Origin: Streptomyces clavuligerus
Lineage (GTDB): Bacteria > Actinomycetota > Actinomycetes > Streptomycetales > Streptomycetaceae
Direction: 5' to 3'
Length of the DNA: 64,000 bases
NCBI RefSeq assembly: GCF_005519465.1
Contig: NZ_CP027858.1
Location: forward strand, 1,736,001 to 1,800,000
Part shown: in pieces, positions 51,673-59,641 of the stretch
Layout of the letters: every line of letters starts with the position of its first letter
Numbering within the stretch: position 1 is the first letter of the stretch
Program-made: the position numbers and the translations under genes
The notes under the pieces: model-generated
What the model was told of the DNA's origin: nothing
Databases searched by the model: none
Seen by the model: only the letters and a program-made list of their open reading frames with translations

Positions 51673-52890
51673 GTGTTGGATGAGGAGGTGACCGTTCCAC
51701 GCCCCCACCGCGACGATGTCGTCCTGGCCTCGGCGGCCCTGCTGGGCGGGGTGCTGCTGTGGTCCCTGGGGCTCTACACCCAGCGCGAGTCCTCGCTCCC
51801 GCCGTGGGCGACCCTGGTACCGCTGACGGTGCTCTGCGTCCAGGAGCTGTTCCGCCGCTCGCTGCCGCTGACCACCCTGCTCGTGGGCACCGCCGCGCTG
51901 GTCGCGGACCTCTTCACCCACGGCAATCTGATCACCGTGCTCCTCTTCACCGATGTGGTGTACGCGGCGGTCGTCTACGGCCCGCCCTCGGCCGCCCGGC
52001 GTATCCCGGTGGCGGCCGGGCTGCTCACCGTCGCGTCGACCGTCGCCTTCCTGGTCTGGCTCCGCAGCCCCGAGGGGCTGCTCCTCGGGGTGGTCATCGG
52101 CATGATCACTGTCGGTCCCGCGGCCACCGGAGTGATCATCCGCAACCATCGGGACGCCGCCGAGACGGCCCGGCTGCGGGCGGAGCAGACGGCGCTGCTG
52201 GCCGAGATGGACCGGGTGCAGGCCGTGACCGCCGAACGCGGCCGGATGGCCCGCGAGCTGCACGACATGGTCGCCAACCATCTCTCGGCGATCGCCATCC
52301 ACTCCACGGCGGCACTCTCCCTGGACGACCCGGCGGTCACCCGTCAGGCGCTGGGGGTGATCCGGGAGAACAGCGTCGCCGGACTGACCGAGATGCGCCG
52401 GCTGATCGGGCTGCTCCGGGAGGGCGGGGACGATCGGGAACCCGCCGCCGCGCCCACCCTCTCCGGGCTCGAAGCACTGATCGAACAGGCCCGTGTCACC
52501 GGCGCGGCCAGCGGTCTGACCTTCACCCTGCTGGACGGACGCGATCCGGAGCTGCGGCTCCCGGCCCCGGTGGAGATGGCGGCCTACCGGATCGTCCAGG
52601 AGTCGCTGACCAACGCGCTCAAGCACGCCGACCCGGGCGAGGTGCGCGTCGAGCTGGCCCATGACCCCGGAGGGGCGCTGACCGTCGGGGTGAGCAGCGT
52701 CCACGGCGACCGCTCCGGTCCGCGCGCGCCGGGGTCCGGCAGCGGACTGGTGGGGATCAGGGAGCGGGTCGCCCTGCTCGACGGGGAGGTCGCCGCGGGC
52801 CCCGTCCCGGGACCGCCGGGCGGACCGGCGAAGATCTGGTGCGTACGGGCCGTACTGCCCGTGCGGGACGACAAGGAGCCTTTCGTATGA
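51673..52890 (+). CDS. chiS: sensor histidine kinase next to the chitinase regulator
   Basis: 405 aa kinase of the NarX/LiaS (HisKA_3) class. About five N-terminal membrane helices (residues 15-150), dimerisation/phospho-acceptor MARELHDMVANHLSAIAIHS, ATPase motifs ALKHADPG and GSGLVGIRERVALLDG. The start is uncertain: GTG 51673, TTG 51676 and GTG 51688 are all possible after CCGAGGG. Its stop overlaps chiR by four bases, and the pair precedes the chitinase gene. Symbol assigned from gene order in S. coelicolor, not from a search. Confidence 0.8.
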   Translation: MLDEEVTVPRPHRDDVVLASAALLGGVLLWSLGLYTQRESSLPPWATLVPLTVLCVQELFRRSLPLTTLLVGTAALVADLFTHGNLITVLLFTDVVYAAVVYGPPSAARRIPVAAGLLTVASTVAFLVWLRSPEGLLLGVVIGMITVGPAATGVIIRNHRDAAETARLRAEQTALLAEMDRVQAVTAERGRMARELHDMVANHLSAIAIHSTAALSLDDPAVTRQALGVIRENSVAGLTEMRRLIGLLREGGDDREPAAAPTLSGLEALIEQARVTGAASGLTFTLLDGRDPELRLPAPVEMAAYRIVQESLTNALKHADPGEVRVELAHDPGGALTVGVSSVHGDRSGPRAPGSGSGLVGIRERVALLDGEVAAGPVPGPPGGPAKIWCVRAVLPVRDDKEPFV

Positions 52891-53579
52891 CGCGGTATCC
52901 GCCGGCCGACGAGCGTCCTGAGTGGACGGGCCGGGTACGGGTCCTGGTCGCCGAGGACCAGAGCGCGGTCCGGGCGGGCCTGGTCCTCATCCTGCGCAGC
53001 GCGCCCGACATCGAGGTCGTGGGGGAGGCGCCGGACGGCGAGGAGGCGGTACGGCTGGCCCGGGAGCTGCGGCCGGACCTGGTGCTGATGGACGTCCAGA
53101 TGCCGCGGCTCGACGGGGTCTCGGCGACCCGGCAGATCGTGGCGGACTCCCTGGCCGATGTGCTGGTGCTGACCACGTTCGACCTGGACGAGTACATCTT
53201 CGGGGCGCTGCGGGCGGGGGCTTCGGGCTTTCTGCTGAAGAACACCGAGGCGGCCGATCTGCTGGCGGCGGTGCGGACGGTGGCCCGGGGCGAGGGGCTG
53301 ATCGCCCCGGCGGTGACCCGTCGGCTGATCGCCGAGTTCGCGGCGCCGCGCCGGGTGCGCGGCCCCGGCGGGCCCGATCCCTCGGTGCTCGACGTGCTGA
53401 CCCGGCGGGAACGGGAGGTGCTGTCCGCCGTGGGTGAGGGCCTGTCGAACGCGGAGATCGCCGTCCGGCTGTCGATGGCGGAGGCCACGGTGAAGACCCA
53501 TGTCAGCCGGTTGCTGAACAAGCTGGAACTGAGGAGCCGGGTACAAGCGGCCGTCCTGGCGCAGGAGTTGGGGATCTAG
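52887..53579 (+). CDS. chiR: NarL/LuxR-type response regulator of the chitinase locus
   Basis: 230 aa. Receiver domain VRVLVAEDQSAVRAGLVLIL with phospho-Asp in DLVLMDVQMPRLDG and Lys in GFLLKN; LuxR HTH at the C-terminus (LTRREREVLSAVGEGLSNAE, then ATVKTHVSRLLNKLELRSR). Translationally coupled to the kinase. The chitinase promoter 100 bases downstream carries 12-bp repeats that it may recognise. Confidence 0.85.
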   Translation: MTRYPPADERPEWTGRVRVLVAEDQSAVRAGLVLILRSAPDIEVVGEAPDGEEAVRLARELRPDLVLMDVQMPRLDGVSATRQIVADSLADVLVLTTFDLDEYIFGALRAGASGFLLKNTEAADLLAAVRTVARGEGLIAPAVTRRLIAEFAAPRRVRGPGGPDPSVLDVLTRREREVLSAVGEGLSNAEIAVRLSMAEATVKTHVSRLLNKLELRSRVQAAVLAQELGI

Positions 53580-53677
53580 ACACCGCCCCTCCGCACGCCT
53601 CTCCCCACGCCCTTCCGCACGCCCGTTCGGGCAGCCCGAGGGCGCGGGGGGCGATTCCCGGCCCCGACCCCCACCTT

Positions 53678-53719
53678 TGGTCTGGACCTATTGACGATTG
53701 GTCCAGACCTTCCTAGTCT
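53678..53719 (+). promoter_or_regulatory. chitinase promoter with flanking 12-bp repeats
   Basis: TGGTCTGGACCT (53678-53689) and TGGTCCAGACCT (53699-53710) flank a -35 TTGACG (53691-53696). A -10 TAGTCT (53714-53719) follows with a 17-base spacer. Repeats of this sequence are known from Streptomyces chitinase promoters and overlap DasR-type sites, giving repression by glucose and induction by chitin products. Confidence 0.85.
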
Positions 53720-53807
53720 CGCCGCATCACACGCTGCGGTGAGCCACGCAGAGTGCGCAGTGCACGGTCGCCCCACCCCACTGTCCGGACCTCCTCAAGG
53801 AGTACCC

Positions 53808-55685
53808 GTGAGCACTCAACCCCCACCACTGCACGGTTCCAGAAGTCGTCCTACCCGCTGGGCACGGCTTTCCACCCGATCCCGGATCACAGCGGCGCTG
53901 ACGGCCCTGATCATCCCGCTGGCCGCAATGGTCGGACTCGCCACCCCGGCCCAGGCCGCGACGTCCGCGACCGCGACCTACGCCAAGGCCGCCGACTGGG
54001 GAAGCGGCTTCGAAGGGCGGTGGACCGTCAAGAACACCGGGACCACCACCATCAACGGCTGGACCGTGGAGTGGGACTTCCCCGCGGGCACCCGGGTCAC
54101 CTCCGCCTGGGACGCCGATGTGACCAACGTCGGCAACCGCTGGACCGCCAAGAACAAGCCCTGGGCCGGATCGCTGGCCCCCGGGGCCTCCGTCACCTTC
54201 GGGTTCAACGGCACCGGCACCGGAGCCCCGTCGAACTGCAAGCTCAACGGCAACTCCTGTGACGGCGGCGGGGTCCCGGGCGACACCCCGCCGACCGCCC
54301 CCGGTGTCCCCACCGCGGGCACCGTGACGGAGACCTCGGCCGTCATCAGCTGGACCGCCGCGTCGGACGACAAGGGCGTCAAGAACTACGACGTCTACCG
54401 GAACGACACCAAGGTCACCACCACCACGGCCCTGACCTTCACCGACACCGGTCTGACCAAAGGCACGAACTACACCTACACCGTGCAGGCGCGGGACACC
54501 GCCGACCAGCTCGGCCCGAAGAGCGAGCCGCTCTTCGTCACCACCCCGGGCGGCGGCGGGGGCAACCCGGGCACTGCCAAGAAGATGGTCTACTTCACCC
54601 AGTGGGGCATCTACGGGCGCAACTACCACGTCAAGAACCTGGACACCTCCGGCATCGCCGCGAAGATCACCCACATCAACTACGCCTTCGGCAATGTGCA
54701 GGGTGGTCGCTGCACCATCGGTGACGCCTTCGCCGACTACGAGAAGGCGTACACCGCGGACCAGTCCGTGGACGGTGTCGCCGACACCTGGGACCAGCCG
54801 CTGCGCGGCAACTTCAACCAGCTCCGCGAGCTGAAGAAGAAGCACCCGCACATCAAGGTCCTGTTCTCCTTCGGCGGCTGGACCTGGTCCGGCGGCTTCA
54901 CCCAGGCCATGCAGAACCCGGCCGCCTTCGCCGACTCCTGCTACCGGCTGGTGGAGGACCCGCGCTGGGCCGATGTCTTCGACGGCATCGACCTGGACTG
55001 GGAGTACCCCAACGCCTGTGGTCTGACCTGTGACACCAGCGGCCCCGCGGTGATGAAGAACATGATGCAGGCGTTCCGTGCCCGGACCGGTCCGAACTAC
55101 CTGCTGACCGCCGCCATCACCGCCGACGCCTCCTCCGGCGGAAAGATCGACAACGCCGACTACGGCGGCGCCGCGCAGTACACCGACTGGTACAACGTGA
55201 TGACGTACGACTTCTTCGGCGCCTGGGCGGCGCAGGGCCCGACGGCCCCGCACTCCCCGCTGACCTCCTACCCGGGCATCCCGCAGCAGGGCTTCAACTC
55301 CGCCGACGCCATCGCCAAGCTGAAGGCCAAGGGCGTCCCCGCGGCCAAGCTGCTGCTGGGCGTCGGCTACTACGGCCGCGGCTGGACCGGGGTGACCCAG
55401 GCGACACCGGGCGGCACCGCCACCGGACCCGCGCAGGGCACCTACGAGCCCGGCTTCGAGGACTACAAGGTCCTGAAGAACACCTGCCCGGCCACCGGAA
55501 CCGTCGGCGGCACCGCCTACGCCAAGTGCGGCAGCAACTGGTGGGGCTACGACACCCCGGCGACCATCGCCACCAAGATGGCCTGGGCCAAGAGCCAGGG
55601 CCTGGGCGGCGCCTTCGCCTGGGAGGCCAGCGGTGACACCGGCAACGGCGAGCTGACCACGGCGATCGACAACGGTCTGAAGTAG
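53808..55685 (+). CDS. chiC: secreted family 18 chitinase with CBM2 and FnIII domains
   Basis: 625 aa endo-chitinase. GTG 53808 with CAAGGAG upstream. Signal peptide about residues 1-50 (ITAALTALIIPLAAMVGLAT, then PAQA), cellulose/chitin-binding CBM2 (about 52-150, GFEGRWTVKNTGTTTINGW, GTGAPSNCKLNGNSC), FnIII (about 160-245, SAVISWTAASDDKGVKNYDV), a Gly-rich linker, and GH18 (about 260-625) with the catalytic DGIDLDWEYP and substrate-site MTYDFFGAWA. Complete. Hydrolyses environmental chitin; regulated by the repeat-flanked promoter and probably chiS/chiR. Confidence 0.96.
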   Translation: MSTQPPPLHGSRSRPTRWARLSTRSRITAALTALIIPLAAMVGLATPAQAATSATATYAKAADWGSGFEGRWTVKNTGTTTINGWTVEWDFPAGTRVTSAWDADVTNVGNRWTAKNKPWAGSLAPGASVTFGFNGTGTGAPSNCKLNGNSCDGGGVPGDTPPTAPGVPTAGTVTETSAVISWTAASDDKGVKNYDVYRNDTKVTTTTALTFTDTGLTKGTNYTYTVQARDTADQLGPKSEPLFVTTPGGGGGNPGTAKKMVYFTQWGIYGRNYHVKNLDTSGIAAKITHINYAFGNVQGGRCTIGDAFADYEKAYTADQSVDGVADTWDQPLRGNFNQLRELKKKHPHIKVLFSFGGWTWSGGFTQAMQNPAAFADSCYRLVEDPRWADVFDGIDLDWEYPNACGLTCDTSGPAVMKNMMQAFRARTGPNYLLTAAITADASSGGKIDNADYGGAAQYTDWYNVMTYDFFGAWAAQGPTAPHSPLTSYPGIPQQGFNSADAIAKLKAKGVPAAKLLLGVGYYGRGWTGVTQATPGGTATGPAQGTYEPGFEDYKVLKNTCPATGTVGGTAYAKCGSNWWGYDTPATIATKMAWAKSQGLGGAFAWEASGDTGNGELTTAIDNGLK

Positions 55686-55756
55686 GCCCTCCGCACCACC
55701 CGCAGCACGGGCGACAACAGCACGGCACAGAACCGCAGGACCGCCAGCACGACAGA

Positions 55757-55782
55757 GGGGCCGGGGATCACTCCCCGGCCCC
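55757..55782 (+). terminator. 10-bp hairpin after the chitinase gene
   Basis: GGGGCCGGGG, loop ATCACT, exact complement, 70 bases past the stop, followed by TTCG. Confidence 0.8.
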
Positions 55783-56117
55783 TTCGCCATTCCTCCGGGG
55801 AGGACCGGAGCGCGGCCCGCTCCCGCCGGCGGCTGAAGCAATCGCCCGCCACACCCCCGGGAGGCGGACTCTCCCGCCGGGTGAAGTCGGTTCAGTACGC
55901 GCGGAGAAGCGGTCCGCGCTCCCGGGAATGACACAGAACCCGCCGTCTCCCAGAGCTGTGGGCCCAGGGCGTACGGCACCGCCGGAAGGCCGTTGCGCAT
56001 GCCCGCGCCCCGCGCGCAAGAGGACCGAGAAGGACAGTGGGACGCTCCACCGTGATGGAGTGGCAGGCCCACCCGGGCCGCCGGCCGCGGAAAAGCCTCT
56101 CCGCCGCCGCGTCATCG

Positions 56118-56135
56118 CTCGATATGCATATCGAG
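56118..56135. promoter_or_regulatory. perfect 18-bp palindrome CTCGATATGCATATCGAG
   Basis: Two 9-bp half-sites with no spacer, within otherwise GC-rich DNA. Its form is that of an operator for a dimeric repressor. The nearest plus-strand ATG is immediately after it (56136), followed by the candidate peptide start at 56169. Confidence 0.6.
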
Positions 56136-56168
56136 ATGAGGCGCACGGGTCGTACGAGGCCTGAAAAA

Positions 56169-56324
56169 ATGCACCGGCTATCGACCTCCCCCATAAAGAT
56201 GGAACCACCGGCGAGTTGCCGAATTCACGGCCTTCCATATCCCTGGAACTCACTTTCCCGTGCCGGAATCCATACGCCTCCACATGACACAGAGGCATCC
56301 GCCATCAACCTTTCACACCATTGA
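56169..56324 (+). CDS. candidate small peptide gene upstream of the radical SAM operon
   Basis: A 51-residue frame: MHRLSTSPIKMEPPASC at the start, GLPYPWNSLSRAG in the middle, SAINLSHH at the end. GAGG stands nine bases before the ATG. The stop codon lies within a CACCATT-G-AATGGTG palindrome followed by ATTTT, which could act as a terminator. It might be a precursor peptide for the radical SAM/PqqD-like pair, but its composition is not compelling and the stretch may be non-coding. In-frame ATG 56136 would add 11 residues. Confidence 0.25.
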   Translation: MHRLSTSPIKMEPPASCRIHGLPYPWNSLSRAGIHTPPHDTEASAINLSHH

Positions 56325-56330
56325 ATGGTG
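56316..56330. terminator. small palindrome CACCATT-G-AATGGTG with T-rich tail
   Basis: Perfect 7-bp arms, then ATTTTCC. It may be a weak terminator of the candidate peptide or an operator for the downstream operon. Confidence 0.35.
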
Positions 56331-56682
56331 ATTTTCCAGCATTTCTTACCAATCGACCGTTATCACAACCACAGCAATCCGGAATCTTCCCGTCCGTAGA
56401 AAGAATCGCGCCATTGACACGTGAAAAACGACTATCACTCAGCCAAGTAAAGCGAGAAATTACCGAAGGGTAACATTCCATATCACCTCTCCACCAGGAC
56501 CTTCACCTGAACGAGGAGCGCCGAGCGGTCCACTGTGATCCACGACACACTCGCCATGATCGGCACCCCACCTAAGATGCTTGTACTTGCCAACGACATC
56601 GAGTGAATCGCCGACAACACCCGTCGGGAAATAAATCAGCAATCCCGCACATGGCTTGATCTATCCGTTGCGGAGGTGCAGG

Positions 56683-57654
56683 GTGCAAACCATTCCTAGT
56701 GAACTCTCCCGAAGACGCTCTCTCATTACCGGAGGCGCCGGATTCATAGGAGGAAACCTGGCCCGGAGGCTTACAGAGTCGGGTTGTGATGTCACTGTCG
56801 TCGACGACTTGCGCGTCCCTCCAATGATTCCACCGGAGGGGACAGGTAAATTTCTTGAGAAATCAATACTTGAACTCCACGAAGATGATCTTTCGAATGT
56901 CGGGACCGTTTACCATCTAGCCTCGCACAAAAGCGTTCCACGATCGTTCAAGGAACCACTTGAATATCTGGATAACGTGGACTCCGGCCGCCATCTGCTC
57001 CGTCTGTGCGCGAAGGCCGGGGTACCGAGAGTGGTCATCGGGAGCACCTGCGAGGTGTACGGGCGGGCCGATCTCCTGCCGACACCAGAGACCAGTCCGC
57101 TGGCCCCGCTCTCCCCCTATGCCGCGAGCAAGGTGGCGTTGGAGATGCTGGCCCGGGCCCATCAGAAGGCCCCGGGAGCTCCCGAGATCGGGATCGTCCG
57201 ATTCTTCAATGTGTACGGCCCCGGCGAACGGCCCGACGCCCTGGTCCCCCGGCTCTGCGCCAACCTCCTGCTCAACGGTGAGCTTCCGGTCGAGGGCGCC
57301 GGCAGCCAGCGCCGGGACTTCAGCTACATCACCGATGTCGTCGACAAGCTGATCGCGCTCGCGGGCGGCCCTCTCCCACCAGTGCTCAACCTCGGCTCCG
57401 GTATCTCCTTCTCCGTCAACGAGGTTGTGGCCCTGCTGCAGCGGATCTCCCCCGGTGCTCGTGTGGCCAGAAGGCCGAACAGGGTCAACGAGATCATGGA
57501 ATTCCGCGCCGACACCACTCAGCAGAATCTCCGTATCGCCCCCTCCCCGGACACGGTCGGCATGGAGAAGGGAACAGAGTTGACGCTCGCGTGGTGGCAA
57601 TCACGCGATGCGGACGATATCCACCAGCGCGTTCTTCACGAGGAGTCCCACTGA
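56683..57654 (+). CDS. NAD-dependent NDP-sugar epimerase/dehydratase
   Basis: 323 aa short-chain dehydrogenase of the extended type. Rossmann motif SLITGGAGFIGGNLARRL, active-site region GSTCEVYG with the catalytic YAASK, and late segments RFFNVYGPGERPD and SQRRDFSYITDVV as in UDP-sugar 4-epimerases. GTG 56683 has GGAGG (56672-56676) six bases upstream. The first ~90 codons use many A/T-ending codons while the rest is normal GC-rich Streptomyces, a mosaic pattern. First gene of an eight-gene coupled operon. It probably prepares or modifies an activated sugar. Confidence 0.88.
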   Translation: MQTIPSELSRRRSLITGGAGFIGGNLARRLTESGCDVTVVDDLRVPPMIPPEGTGKFLEKSILELHEDDLSNVGTVYHLASHKSVPRSFKEPLEYLDNVDSGRHLLRLCAKAGVPRVVIGSTCEVYGRADLLPTPETSPLAPLSPYAASKVALEMLARAHQKAPGAPEIGIVRFFNVYGPGERPDALVPRLCANLLLNGELPVEGAGSQRRDFSYITDVVDKLIALAGGPLPPVLNLGSGISFSVNEVVALLQRISPGARVARRPNRVNEIMEFRADTTQQNLRIAPSPDTVGMEKGTELTLAWWQSRDADDIHQRVLHEESH

Positions 57655-58670
57655 TGGCCGGCTATACCGCCCCTGTACGTGCAAGCCTCGACGTCACCTA
57701 CGCATGCGACCTGCGGTGCATCCACTGCCGCACCAACACCGGTGAGATCCCCCTGCACATCCGGCGCAAGATGCTCTCCATCGAGCAGTTGCAGAACACG
57801 ATGCTCGAACTGGACCGGATGGGCACCTTCGAGATCACCCTCACAGGCGGTGAGCCCACCGTCCGCAAGGGGTTCTGGCAGCTTCTGGACGTCGTGCCGA
57901 AACTGCGGCACTCGACGGTCACCCTCATCACCAACGCGGCCAACCACACCCGTGAACAACTCGACCGCATCGTCGACAGCGGAATCGACTCCATCCGCGT
58001 CAGCATGGACGGTACCCGCGAAACCTTCGCAGCCGTCCGGCTCATGGACGTCTTCGACACCGTCATGGAGAACTCCGCCTATCTGCGGGACCGGGTCCGC
58101 AGCTTCAAGGTGCTGACCACAGTCATGAAGACCAACCAGCACAACGTCTTCGACCTGGCACACCATCTGCGGGGGCAGGGGTTCCGTCGGCAGGACCTCA
58201 TCCTGGTGCGGGCCCACGGCCGGGGCGGTCGGAACCGGCTGCTCCTGACCGAGCAGGAGACCATGGCGATCCATCAGCGGGTGACCGAGTTCAAGCGGAA
58301 CGTCCCTGTGACGGATTTCGACCTGAACCTCAACGCCCCCTACCTGGTTCCGGGCGAGAGCCTCCGTCCCTTCCAGGATGTAGTGATGTTCCCCTATCTG
58401 GTGAGGGACAGCAGTGTCGCGATCTCTGCCACCGGGGACGTGACCATGAGCCGTCTGTACAGCGCCGCCCCCTTGGGCAATGTCAAAGACGCGCCGGTCC
58501 CGGAGATCTGGTCGAAGGGCCAGCAGCAGTTGGTCGAGGAACAGGAGGAGTTCACCGAGGACCGACTGCGTCAGATCTTCTGGGACTTCGCCTCCGAGGA
58601 CGCGGACGACGCGCCCCCGCTCACCTCGCTGCTGGACCGCCAGATCTTCGAAGGTGCAGAGGTGAGATAG
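57654..58670 (+). CDS. radical SAM enzyme with cysteine-free SPASM-like C-terminus
   Basis: 338 aa. The cluster-binding motif ACDLRCIHCRTN sits near residue 20, the SAM-binding GGE reads LTGGEPTVRKGFW, and SIRVSMDG is the usual barrel strand. The C-terminal ISATGDVTMSRLYSAAPLGN followed by VPEIW has the layout of a SPASM/twitch region (G-x-V..., GN, EIW) but with every auxiliary-cluster cysteine missing; the only cysteines near the motif are the three of the core. ATG 57654 overlaps the epimerase stop. The nearest general relatives are peptide- and sugar-modifying radical SAM enzymes. Substrate unknown. Confidence 0.88.
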   Translation: MAGYTAPVRASLDVTYACDLRCIHCRTNTGEIPLHIRRKMLSIEQLQNTMLELDRMGTFEITLTGGEPTVRKGFWQLLDVVPKLRHSTVTLITNAANHTREQLDRIVDSGIDSIRVSMDGTRETFAAVRLMDVFDTVMENSAYLRDRVRSFKVLTTVMKTNQHNVFDLAHHLRGQGFRRQDLILVRAHGRGGRNRLLLTEQETMAIHQRVTEFKRNVPVTDFDLNLNAPYLVPGESLRPFQDVVMFPYLVRDSSVAISATGDVTMSRLYSAAPLGNVKDAPVPEIWSKGQQQLVEEQEEFTEDRLRQIFWDFASEDADDAPPLTSLLDRQIFEGAEVR

Positions 58671-58672
58671 TC

Positions 58673-59641
58673 GTGACCCGGGAAGTACTGATCCGTCTGT
58701 ATGACGTACCACCCTCCCGGCCCGCTCTGGACGCCCTGGCCTCAGTCCTCCTTCCCCACGGGGACCAGGACCGGCCCGCCTCCGGGGTCACCCCCGTCTT
58801 CAGCCCGTGCGCAAACCCACGCACCGCCACCTCCGTGAGGCTCCGACAGGGTGGAGACACCCTCGGTAGCTGCGACATCAACACCTCGGGGCCGGGTACG
58901 GTCGGGCCCTGCGAGATCGCGGATACCATCGCCGCCGCGCATCGCCCACTGGTCCGCTGGGCACTGGTCCATCTCGCGCTGGAACACCTCGGCTGGCTGG
59001 GCTACGCCTATGGGTTGCTGAACATCGGGGAGCACACAGACGGACTCCCTCCGGCGGTGGCGGACGCAGCGTGGCAGATCCCCCTCACCACCGGACGCAC
59101 CAGAGCAGCGAGCCGGGACGACCCCAGCCTGAAGTGGGCGGACTTCTTCATCGACCTGCGCACCTGGTCTCCCCGCGACAAGCCGGCGACGCTCCACGCG
59201 GCCGGCCGTGAGCTGGTGGTCCGCCGCCCGGAGGCCAGTGAGGGACTCCTCCTCGTCGAATGGATCAAAGAGACCTTCGGCGGAGGCTGGGCGAGCGAGA
59301 TCCACCGGTCCTTCTCACGGGACCCGATCTCCTCGGTCATCGTCGTGGACCAGGACACCGGCCTGCCCGCGAAGGAGCGGCTGATCGGATTTGTCGCGTA
59401 CGACACCGCACGGCTCGGCATGCTCTCCACCATCGCCCTCATCCCCTCGGTACGCGGTCACAGTCTGGAGCTGGCCCCGGCCCTCCTGGAGGAGTGCTTG
59501 CGCCAGGCCAAGGCGAGCGGAATGCCGTATGCCGTCCTCGGGGGAGTCGCCAACCGGCTGACCGCCCTGCGCTATATCAACGCACTGTGGACCATTCCCG
59601 GTTCGTACCCCGGGATCTTCGGGAAGGGCATCCGGAACTAA
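58673..59641 (+). CDS. GNAT acetyltransferase with unassigned N-terminal domain
   Basis: 322 aa from GTG 58673, two bases after the radical SAM stop. The C-terminal ~120 residues show a GNAT fold: WASEIHRSF, VDQDTGLPAKERLIGFVAYD, then acetyl-CoA loop IALIPSVRGHSLELAPALLE and the strand MPYAVLGGVANRL. The first ~200 residues (with GSCDINTSGPGTVGPCEIAD and WALVHLALEHLGWLGYAYGL) match nothing I recognise. It could N-acylate the amine uncovered by the PIG-L deacetylase encoded two genes on, as MshD does in mycothiol synthesis. Confidence 0.72.
   Translation: MTREVLIRLYDVPPSRPALDALASVLLPHGDQDRPASGVTPVFSPCANPRTATSVRLRQGGDTLGSCDINTSGPGTVGPCEIADTIAAAHRPLVRWALVHLALEHLGWLGYAYGLLNIGEHTDGLPPAVADAAWQIPLTTGRTRAASRDDPSLKWADFFIDLRTWSPRDKPATLHAAGRELVVRRPEASEGLLLVEWIKETFGGGWASEIHRSFSRDPISSVIVVDQDTGLPAKERLIGFVAYDTARLGMLSTIALIPSVRGHSLELAPALLEECLRQAKASGMPYAVLGGVANRLTALRYINALWTIPGSYPGIFGKGIRN

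Larger units (their letters stand above)
55783..56682. promoter_or_regulatory. 900-bp AT-richer upstream region of the right-hand operon
   Basis: No confident gene apart from the small candidate at 56169. From about 56165 on, the GC content drops towards half, unlike nearly everything else in the window. It contains perfect palindromes at 56118-56135 and 56316-56330 and a TTGACA at 56414-56419 without a convincing -10 partner. Likely the control region of the operon beginning at 56683, and possibly foreign DNA. Confidence 0.45.

Noticed and set aside
55768..56298. 176-residue minus-strand frame after the chitinase gene
   Set aside because: It runs through the chitinase terminator and an 18-bp palindrome and has random-like composition.
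56414..56438. TTGACA plus TATCAC as a promoter for the right-hand operon
   Set aside because: The spacing of 13 bases is too short for a normal promoter; no better -10 follows at 17 bases.
56460..56642. 60-residue minus-strand frame upstream of the epimerase
   Set aside because: TTG start without ribosome site and no recognisable pattern; kept only as a remote possibility.
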